Below are positions 30,901-37,006 of a stretch of 64,000 nt of DNA, in pieces (positions within the stretch are counted from its first letter, which is position 1; every line of letters starts with the position of its first letter). The stretch comes from Candidatus Acididesulfobacter guangdongensis (lineage in GTDB: Bacteria > SZUA-79 > Acidulodesulfobacterales > Acidulodesulfobacteraceae). The translations under genes were made by a program, and so were the position numbers. Below the pieces are notes generated by a model, which was not told the DNA's origin, ran no database searches, and saw nothing but the letters and a program-made list of their open reading frames with translations. Location: the NCBI GenBank assembly GCA_004195045.1, contig SGBC01000001.1, positions 558,001 through 622,000 of the forward strand. Reading direction: 5' to 3'.

Positions 30901-31426
30901 CATCGACAAATCTTATCGGCACGAGCGCTGCACAATCACCCCTATTTATGCTGCTGTTGACAAATCTATCATCAAAACCCATCTGTTTTGCTAAATTAAA
31001 TATTGCCGTTTTAGAATTTTCTGTAAGCAGAGAACTTATTTTATTATCATCTAAGGTTATGGATAATTTTGAAGATATTAAATTATATAATTTTTCAACA
31101 TTTTCAGAAAAAGATTTTTCAGTATCCGGATGAATGTAGCCGCCGATTTTATGAACTTTTTTATTTTTAATTCTGCCGGTTAATTTATTAAAACCGCTTA
31201 TAAAACCATTTTCCGTGTCATCCAGAAATCTTTTAAACTCCGTGTGCTTAGACAAAGCGAACAGGAACGATTCCAATCCAATATCTAAAATATGATTATC
31301 TTCGTCGAATTTGAAATCGAAACATTCATCCGTCGATTCGGATAGTGCTACGGTTATTAACTTAACAAGCTGCGATAAATTAACACACGGAATTTTACTG
31401 TTTAAAGATATAGACGCGCCTTCCAT
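27986..31426 (-). CDS. Giant protein of unknown function (1146 residues), first gene of the helicase module
   Basis: There is no recognised domain. The N-terminal half is mostly helical and charged; residues ~610-800 alternate strands and helices (VLVISFVPEENY, NVKVHILRLQDDDD, SAFVAFQGGFPIVIAKK), then a low-complexity Ser/Asp linker (~840-870) encoded by a 9-bp tandem repeat. The C-terminal ~280 residues again look like an alpha/beta fold (HPRYIIKEIARLKNENYNHIILLSHQFERHHIL, then DVFIYPLRKDVFSATRF) and end with a conserved-looking LPKLNPFAFTNINYIGEAGE. The size and the large helicase partner recall PIWI-RE-type or similar defence islands, but I cannot see the diagnostic residues and do not claim that identity. 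The gene starts 567 bp from the divergent CARF gene. Confidence 0.55.
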   Translation of the reverse strand: MEGASISLNSKIPCVNLSQLVKLITVALSESTDECFDFKFDEDNHILDIGLESFLFALSKHTEFKRFLDDTENGFISGFNKLTGRIKNKKVHKIGGYIHPDTEKSFSENVEKLYNLISSKLSITLDDNKISSLLTENSKTAIFNLAKQMGFDDRFVNSSINRGDCAALVPIRFVDADEIKSEEFVKHSLARVFTVIEKVKDGNIYGNIINGIKKKLQSEEFQEDIIESIVESIEIKKNKPDNEVDELLNFISGDALSRVRLRVTFKLMEILSYQKNISKNLECYINNVKLFFGFLTDNRKSYYIDISRDFGLNFAFPLEDYADSVSFYKALPVWADWVVQLSELKYGYITEREITYRFKLNGKNIYTGKSSFESRLKKIEQNLYKNLNLSDSINSNSANNTASAALNFYLKDLIVKKNLSSLILLYLVIPSNNPECGSERQTMNADDFEKVLNDLITRLKDNPKKTIRYMIDCLKKSHKDKIVDDIASEISVILKNKKMLGENLSSAINNFYLKLDADIIDIDSIGEGQIFKNPSRRNSLKDDRCYQNWYRYIDVVDKSRNIDINRLNDNSILTVEIEAAIKEKILHKSAEKPLNFKIERNLDDKVLVISFVPEENYKNWHTTGKKNIACLNPGINFRYKIDLNMLYSKTLTKTGNKFSDSFSVGNYSALSIIVYLISYYIINRIKGLNNGLESKNVKVHILRLQDDDDYPSRDEKFYAMCHAIELILSNELLVKMQGYNLNERQNDDSIKWRKRSAFVAFQGGFPIVIAKKDKNCTVFNNSEQSKNIDIVQQTDRNSTLAFTLNDGKVQDSRVQNAAADSSVDSVSSISSISSMQRQDDDYQYVNNIKNNTALISYITRPVNTYSGNKSDMLIVKTYKLNTDMDDKLSIFLDKTDVNLIDNDFFEHPRYIIKEIARLKNENYNHIILLSHQFERHHILRDSSEYNYLNSTFDYIKNIEISDVFIYPLRKDVFSATRFRKRDNENESGFEISSFSENYKMYDDRRMSSSLYKTSLPIYTFATLSIYDEAYYPQSGFCTYFFDSEAKFSDEVLYEKIRANILGITGDKDVYNSIIFLLRGVHFIEREKISSKKQFLPKLNPFAFTNINYIGEAGETNLHLNSDKARAVFSFSAVLTNVKNVLHKLHQ
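28924..28968. repeat. 9-bp coding minisatellite
   Basis: Five tandem units of TAGAGCTAA or close variants encode the Ser-Ser-Ile/Val linker of the 1146-residue protein. Unit number could change without breaking the frame, altering linker length. Confidence 0.75.
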
Positions 31427-31727
31427 AATTTAAAATATATCTATTTTAATTTGCTTATTATTTAATTTTATTATTATTATTTAATTTTATTATTATTTAA
31501 TTTTTAAATTTTATTGTATTTATATATTTATTTAACTCTCCGCCGAGAAGTCCTCATCCGTAGGGGCGATTATGATGGGCGGTATTCGGTATTGTTACTT
31601 ACGCCGCTTTTCTTTCCGTTATCCGGCTGTCATACTGCCTATAGTATTTATTTTATGAATTCATTTTTGCATTTTCTATGTATTATACTATAACATATAA
31701 TTTACCGTAATAAAAATAATAATAGAA

Positions 31728-31800
31728 TAGATAGGTAGATAGATAGATAGATAGGTAGGTAGGTAGATAGATAGATAAACAGACAGATAAGTAGATAGGT
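31728..31800. repeat. GATA/GGTA-type tetranucleotide microsatellite
   Basis: About 18 imperfect units of TAGA/TAGG in tandem lie between two divergent promoters. It is non-coding; length variation could alter promoter spacing. Confidence 0.8.
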
Positions 31801-31814
31801 AACGTTTACAGATC

Positions 31815-31832
31815 AAAAACAACATTGTTTTT
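31815..31832. promoter_or_regulatory. 18-bp palindromic site, copy 1
   Basis: AAAAACAACATTGTTTTT has perfect 8-bp arms around CA. The same 18 bases, plus one flanking C, recur at 41284-41301 upstream of the cas10 operon. It sits about 25 bp before a TATAAT that faces the CARF gene. Confidence 0.55.
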
Positions 31833-31993
31833 AATTAGTTCACTGTAAAATTTGTTATAATTTAATCGTATTCATATTTCTATAATTTTCTATATTTTTT
31901 ATTATTTTTTATTATTTCGATTCAATCTTGTTCTACAATAAGCAGCAATAAGTTAAATAAACGACTAAACAACTCATTTATTATGAAAATATT

Positions 31994-33127
31994 ATGAAAA
32001 CTATATTGGTATGCGTAGCCGGAATAACACCGCAGATTATTACAGAAACATTGTATTATTATCTGATTGAGAAAAAACCTCCTATATGGATAGATGAGAT
32101 TTATGTACTTACTACTTCAGTCGGGAAAGAAACAATAATCAATTCACTTTTAAAAAAAGAGCATGGAGTATTTTATAAATTTTTGTCAGATTTCCACATC
32201 GGCTTCCAGAAAATAAAATTTAATGAGAATTCCGTGATTCAGCTCGGCGGAGATTCATATATTAAAGATATTTCGACAGATATGGACAGCGCTGTCATCG
32301 GCAATGAAATAGTAAATTTTATAAAAAAAATAGCTATCGATAAAAATACGAGGATTATATGTTCTATCGCAGGCGGCAGAAAAACCATGGGCGTTTATTT
32401 GTCTTTAGGTCTGCAGCTATATGGCAGGGAGCAGGATATACTTTCTCATACTTTAGTGTCGCCTGATTTTGAATCCACAAAAGACTTTTTTTACATTCCT
32501 CCGGTTCCAGAAAATATTGGGATAAAAGATAAAAATGGAAAAATTATCAAAATTATCAACACAAAGGACGCTACAATAATGTGTTCAGAAATAATATTCG
32601 TCAGACTTAGAAATTTTTTAAATATCAAAGATGAATTATTTTACGATGACCTCGTAAACATTGTTCAAAAAAAGGTGGACTACTGCGGCACAAAGCTTAT
32701 ATCTATAGATTTAAAAAATAAGGCGCTTTTGCTTGGAAATAAAAAAGTTATTTTAAAACCTATTGAAATTTGTCTCTACAATCTCTTTTTGTCGAATAAA
32801 AAGATGTGCGTGCAGGAATTTTGCGGCGATTGCACGGATTGCTACATGTCTTTAAATGAAATGCGTTCGCAGGAAGTATATAAAAATATTTTAAGATTTT
32901 ATAATATTATTTATACTGAAAATAGCGGACAATATGAACGCTTAAAAGAATCTTTTAAAAATGACGAAAAAGGAGAGGACTTTTTCAGCCAGAATATTTC
33001 CAAAATAAATAAAACATTGAAACAGCATTTAAATCCTTTTGAATTTGCGGTTTATAAGATTTCCAAAATGGGTAAATATAACAAAAGGTACGGTATTTAC
33101 GTTGATAAGAAAAATATTCTGTCGTGA
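31994..33127 (+). CDS. CARF-domain protein of the NE0113 family (ring-nuclease-like), C-terminal winged-helix-like domain
   Basis: This 377-residue protein has an N-terminal CARF fold. The first strand and loop read MKTILVCVAGITPQIITETLYYY, and the second nucleotide-binding motif is IICSIAGGRKTMGVYLSLGLQLY near residues 122-144; this pairing is typical of the NE0113 family, annotated as Csm6-type ring nucleases. The C-terminal ~170 residues contain VILKPIEICLYNLFLS, similar to a winged helix, and a CGDCTDC cysteine cluster. I find no HEPN R-x(4-6)-H motif, so an RNase role is unlikely. It may bind or cleave cyclic oligoadenylate and so switch off or regulate the response. Transcribed on the + strand, it converges on csm5 with only 2 bp between stop codons. 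Confidence 0.75.
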   Translation: MKTILVCVAGITPQIITETLYYYLIEKKPPIWIDEIYVLTTSVGKETIINSLLKKEHGVFYKFLSDFHIGFQKIKFNENSVIQLGGDSYIKDISTDMDSAVIGNEIVNFIKKIAIDKNTRIICSIAGGRKTMGVYLSLGLQLYGREQDILSHTLVSPDFESTKDFFYIPPVPENIGIKDKNGKIIKIINTKDATIMCSEIIFVRLRNFLNIKDELFYDDLVNIVQKKVDYCGTKLISIDLKNKALLLGNKKVILKPIEICLYNLFLSNKKMCVQEFCGDCTDCYMSLNEMRSQEVYKNILRFYNIIYTENSGQYERLKESFKNDEKGEDFFSQNISKINKTLKQHLNPFEFAVYKISKMGKYNKRYGIYVDKKNILS

Positions 33128-33129
33128 AA

Positions 33130-34302
33130 TTATAAAAATTCTACTTCTATCCAGCCTATCGGTTCTTTATTCTCATTAATCCAAAGCGAACTTTGATATG
33201 CTGCTTTATTTGTAATTATTTTACCGTTCTTTTGTATAGTAATTTCCCTAATTTTATCCAAGCTTTTTGAACCTCCTCCGCCAAGTCTTCCAAGCTTTAA
33301 GATATTTTTATTTTTATCTAATTCAAATTTAAAATTTTCAGCATATTTAAATCTTTTACTTTCAATATCGTAAATTTGAGAACCGAATTTTTGTATTGCT
33401 TTCATTAGAAGCTCCTTTAACGTATTTTCGGGTTTCTCTTTAGGTATTCCGATATTAAAAAGCAAAGGCATTCTATCTGCAAAATTAGATTTAATAAATT
33501 GGTCGTCAATATAAATTTCACCTTCAAACGATGTGTTCTTACTAATTGACTCAAGCAATACTGGCATATGGGTTACATTGCCGGATTTATTTAAATTATT
33601 CGGACGGATAATTTTTATATAATTCAAATTATTATTTTGGGTATCACCGGCAGAAAGTTTAAAATCGCTCACATTAATCAACCGAAAGATATCGCTTTCA
33701 AAACTTCCGGTTATATTTTCTTTAATATATTTATCTACAATTTTAATTTTTTCATTAATTGTACGTGTTTCCTTTTTTTTTAAATCTGTTTCGCGGCTGA
33801 ATGATCTTTCTACTTCTAATAATTCTTTTTTAATATTTGCCGCTGTGTTTTCATTATTATCTAACATATAAGACTGAAAAGCATTTTTTAAGGCTCCCTT
33901 AAAACTGCTTCCCGGAATATACGGCTGTTTATCTAACCCTCCTCTTATAAAACAGTCCACAGGGGCACGGAAAGGCTCTTTAATATTTTTATCCAGGTAA
34001 TTAAAGGCTGATTCTGGTGCATCTGCATCTGAATCGTCGATAGGGATTTTATATTCTACAAAATCAGTACAAGATTGAGAATAAATATTCATTAATTGTT
34101 TAAAATCGAATGTTCCTGAAGATGTTAAACTCAATAATGCTCTGTAGTAAAACCCGCCGTAAATTTTATCCATATAATCTGATTTATTTATAAAATTTAA
34201 GGTTTTTCCTTTTTCATCTATAAAATAATCGGTAGGATAATAACTTTCACCGTTACCTATAAACAATGAAGTAAGCGTTGTAATTTTTACTTTAAAATTC
34301 AT
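33130..34302 (-). CDS. csm5: Type III-A CRISPR RAMP protein Csm5
   Basis: This 390-residue RAMP-fold subunit caps the 3' end of the crRNA in the Csm complex. The N-terminus FKVKITTLTSLFIGNGESYYPTDYFIDE and the glycine-rich PYIPGSSFKGALKNAFQSY match Csm5. The C-terminal LGRLGGGGSKSLDKI is the usual RAMP glycine loop. Last gene of the cassette, 6 bp after csm4. The order cas10-csm2-csm3-csm4-csm5 is canonical for type III-A. Confidence 0.9.
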   Translation of the reverse strand: MNFKVKITTLTSLFIGNGESYYPTDYFIDEKGKTLNFINKSDYMDKIYGGFYYRALLSLTSSGTFDFKQLMNIYSQSCTDFVEYKIPIDDSDADAPESAFNYLDKNIKEPFRAPVDCFIRGGLDKQPYIPGSSFKGALKNAFQSYMLDNNENTAANIKKELLEVERSFSRETDLKKKETRTINEKIKIVDKYIKENITGSFESDIFRLINVSDFKLSAGDTQNNNLNYIKIIRPNNLNKSGNVTHMPVLLESISKNTSFEGEIYIDDQFIKSNFADRMPLLFNIGIPKEKPENTLKELLMKAIQKFGSQIYDIESKRFKYAENFKFELDKNKNILKLGRLGGGGSKSLDKIREITIQKNGKIITNKAAYQSSLWINENKEPIGWIEVEFL

Positions 34303-34308
34303 AATATA

Positions 34309-35319
34309 TTATTCTCCTATAAAGAAAAACGGTATAATATATCCGCTATGCCAGTAATCGTTATATTTAGAAGCAAACACATTTTTAATAGCGTTGCCGT
34401 AATATTCTTTTTTAATGAGCGGCTTAAAAGTTGAACCAGGTGTCAGAAGCACTACAGGATTTTTAAAAGGAGTGTCACTGCTGGCAGCGGTACCGCCCAT
34501 TTTTGGAAATTTAGCATGGCTCTGTATAAATTTATATTCTAATAATTCGTTTTTATCAATATTTTCAACATAACCGTTAGATAAAGACATAATCCAATAT
34601 AGAACAAAATCATCGTCTGGAGGAGGAATTAGCAGTTCCTTTTCTTCAAATTCTTCTTCTATTGAAAAGTTAAATTTTCCTTTGCCTGTAGATTTGTCTT
34701 TTCCAAAACCGTTTTTTCCGATTAGATTAAATACCTCTTCAATTTCGTCTTTTGTAATCAACGAAGTTGAATATTTAACAAATATATTAAGCTCTGTATC
34801 TTTAGAATAAAAAGTTTCTTCAACGGTAAATAATTTATTATTAGAATAATCTCCTAATCTATCTATATAATTTTTTTGAATAATAATGTTAGTCGTCTGT
34901 TCAACGTTTTCTTCAAATCCGCCTCTGATATTGTCTCCTTTAGAAGTCTGTTTTTCATCAATCCTTCTGCGAATTAAATCGTTTATCTGCGTTAATGTAA
35001 GCGCTGTCTTTTTATTCTCATTGTCTTTTAATAAATTAATAAAATCTGTTTTATCTAATAGTGCTGTTTTTTTAATGTCCTTAACGTTTTTATCGTTTAA
35101 CATAACCGGTTTTAAATAAGGTTTTGGCAATTTATCCGCAAAAAAAGCATTGCTGAATACAACAAAAGGCTCTTTATCAAAATTTTTTAATAAATCTACG
35201 AGCCTATTTTCTCCGTATTTATATAAAAGATTCCAGCAGAAAACACCAAAAAGCGTATCGCTTTCAATCTTAGTAACAAAACTTGATGTCGGTTTAATTT
35301 CTATCTTCAGACAATTCAT
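34309..35319 (-). CDS. csm4: Type III-A CRISPR RAMP protein Csm4
   Basis: This 336-residue RAMP protein contacts Cas10 and the 5' handle of the crRNA. It begins NCLKIEIKPTSSFVTKIESDTLFGVFCWNLLYKYGE, typical of Csm4/Cmr3-type proteins. Mid-protein it has the glycine-rich GKNGFGKDKSTGKGKFNF, and later NPVVLLTPGSTFKPL. Its place between csm3 and csm5 supports the call. The gap to csm3 is 97 bp. Confidence 0.9.
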   Translation of the reverse strand: MNCLKIEIKPTSSFVTKIESDTLFGVFCWNLLYKYGENRLVDLLKNFDKEPFVVFSNAFFADKLPKPYLKPVMLNDKNVKDIKKTALLDKTDFINLLKDNENKKTALTLTQINDLIRRRIDEKQTSKGDNIRGGFEENVEQTTNIIIQKNYIDRLGDYSNNKLFTVEETFYSKDTELNIFVKYSTSLITKDEIEEVFNLIGKNGFGKDKSTGKGKFNFSIEEEFEEKELLIPPPDDDFVLYWIMSLSNGYVENIDKNELLEYKFIQSHAKFPKMGGTAASSDTPFKNPVVLLTPGSTFKPLIKKEYYGNAIKNVFASKYNDYWHSGYIIPFFFIGE

Positions 35320-35416
35320 TATATTATCGTCCTTATAAAATAATTTTTTATCAAATCAAAAATAAACAGATACTTATTTCTAAATTAAACAATTTAAACT
35401 GTTAAAAAAACACAGT

Positions 35417-36166
35417 CTATTTTTTGATTTCCTGTTCAATATCTTTCAAATCTTTCAGAATATACACATTGCTCCCGTTGTCATCTGATTCTAATTTTGT
35501 TGTAAAATTTTCTATACTTACATTATTTTCAAATTCAAATTTTATTTTTCCATATCCTCTTGAACCGCTTCCGCCTAAAGCTGTAAGCTCTAAAAGTTTT
35601 AAACCTAAAATTAAATATTTGAAATTTTGTTTATCAATATCGTTAAAAACTAAATAGCTCAAACTGAAATCAAACTCGGCGCCTGCAGGAACTCTTTCAA
35701 TATTTCTTGGTCCTGACTTGGAAGCTGTGCCGGAAAGTCTGTTAATAGATACTTCAATTTTTTCTTCTGTTAACGCATTCTTTTCAATCATTTTTTTTAA
35801 ACTTTCTTTACTTAAAGGGCAATCGTTAAAACTAACTCTGGTTGGTCCGCCGTGATAATTTTGCTCAGCGCTGCCGTTACCAAAAATTAAAGTGATCTCA
35901 TCCCCGTCGCCCTCTTTAACAAAGTGTGGCGTTCCTTCTCCTTTATTGTTAATACCAAATGTTCCTAAATACCATTCAAGCAGCGTTCTTATTTTGCCTT
36001 TTAAACTGCTCCCCGGTATATAAGGTTCATCATTTAAAGGATTTTTTATAACTGGATTATCTATTCCGCCGATATGAATTTCATCGTTTCCCGCACCTAT
36101 ATGAAGACCGGAAATAAGTTTTGTTTTACCTTTTAACTCTTTTATTTCTATTAATTTTTGAATCAT
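35417..36166 (-). CDS. csm3: Type III-A CRISPR backbone RNase Csm3
   Basis: This 249-residue Cas7-type backbone subunit cuts target RNA at 6-nt intervals. The catalytic loop is GNDEIHIGGIDNPVIKNP, with Asp36 in the position of the catalytic Asp of characterised Csm3 proteins, followed by EPYIPGSSLKGKIR. The C-terminal GGSGSRGYGKIKFEF is the RAMP glycine loop. Motifs are intact, so target RNA slicing is expected. Good GGAGG ribosome site; 161 bp downstream of csm2. Confidence 0.95.
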   Translation of the reverse strand: MIQKLIEIKELKGKTKLISGLHIGAGNDEIHIGGIDNPVIKNPLNDEPYIPGSSLKGKIRTLLEWYLGTFGINNKGEGTPHFVKEGDGDEITLIFGNGSAEQNYHGGPTRVSFNDCPLSKESLKKMIEKNALTEEKIEVSINRLSGTASKSGPRNIERVPAGAEFDFSLSYLVFNDIDKQNFKYLILGLKLLELTALGGSGSRGYGKIKFEFENNVSIENFTTKLESDDNGSNVYILKDLKDIEQEIKK

Positions 36167-36327
36167 ATTATATATCCCTCCTTAAACTTAATTTATATAA
36201 TTAAACTTAGTTTAATAAAATTAAGATAATTTAACATAATCAACGTAATTTTATTTATTATTTCATATCCGTTAAACATATAGCTATATTAATCAAAGCG
36301 GTATAACAATACACACCGTCTTTAAAT

Positions 36328-36879
36328 CTACTTTGGCAGCGTTCCGGTGGAATATGCAATTATAGATTCGAATAGCGTACAGAATATATTATAATCTTTA
36401 TTTGTTTTCACAAGATTTAAAACATTATGCTTAATAAATTCATTTAAAAACATGGTTATATGGTCTCTCTGGCAAGCGTAATTTGCCTTTGCGGCTATCA
36501 TTTTAATATAAGGAAGCTCTTTTTGAAATTCCAACTCCGGGTTTTTGCTGTATTCTATCTTATTTTTGATTGTTAAAATGTCGTTATAAAAACGTCTTAA
36601 TTGAGTAATTTTATTTTGACCTTCTTTGCCTGTACATGTACTACCTCTTTTTGCAATTTGATTAACTATTTCTTCAGCTTTTTCGCTGAATAAATTAACA
36701 TTAATATTTTTAGCTTCGCCTATTTCGTCGTAATATTTAATACTATTTATAAAATTCTTTGAATCAGCGTCTAACACTTTTTTAGAGTATTGCTCATGTC
36801 TATTATGACTATTACTATTTTGCGATGATTGATTTTTTGGATTATTATTATAAGATTTATTGCCAAATTTGTTATCCAT
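36328..36879 (-). CDS. csm2: Type III-A CRISPR small subunit Csm2
   Basis: This 183-residue all-helical protein has an Asn/Ser/Lys-rich disordered N-terminus (~45 residues) followed by EKAEEIVNQIAKRG..KITQLRRFYNDILTIKNKI and LPYIKMIAAKANYACQR, characteristic of Csm2. It lines the inner face of the complex. It is somewhat longer than usual because of the N-terminal tail. The start follows AGGAGG. Confidence 0.9.
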   Translation of the reverse strand: MDNKFGNKSYNNNPKNQSSQNSNSHNRHEQYSKKVLDADSKNFINSIKYYDEIGEAKNINVNLFSEKAEEIVNQIAKRGSTCTGKEGQNKITQLRRFYNDILTIKNKIEYSKNPELEFQKELPYIKMIAAKANYACQRDHITMFLNEFIKHNVLNLVKTNKDYNIFCTLFESIIAYSTGTLPK

Positions 36880-37006
36880 TTATCCTCCTAACTTCTTAAT
36901 TTACTTAATTTATTTTATTGTATTATTATTAATATATAAATTATCAATATATAATATATTGTTATGAATTTTTAGATAAATTTTTTGATATTTTTTATCT
37001 TAATTT

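Larger units (their letters stand above)
31427..31993. other. Divergent intergenic region upstream of the giant-gene module and the CARF gene
   Basis: The region is AT-rich except for a G+C-richer patch at 31535-31640 that contains CCGCC/GGCGG arms (31540, 31578) and looks like a remnant of another element. A tetranucleotide repeat follows at 31728-31800, then an 18-bp palindrome at 31815 and a TATAAT at 31856-31861 facing the CARF gene. The palindrome has an exact second copy at 41284. Confidence 0.5.

Noticed and set aside
27986-31426. Unknown giant protein as a PIWI-RE or Argonaute
   Set aside because: The size and pairing fit, but I cannot point to the diagnostic RNase H or Arg/Glu residues, so I left it unassigned.
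31728-31800. TAGA repeats as a small CRISPR-like array
   Set aside because: Units are 4 bp with no spacers; it is a microsatellite.
31994-33127. CARF gene as a HEPN-type Csm6 RNase
   Set aside because: No R-x(4-6)-H motif is found in the C-terminal part; it fits a ring-nuclease/winged-helix protein better.
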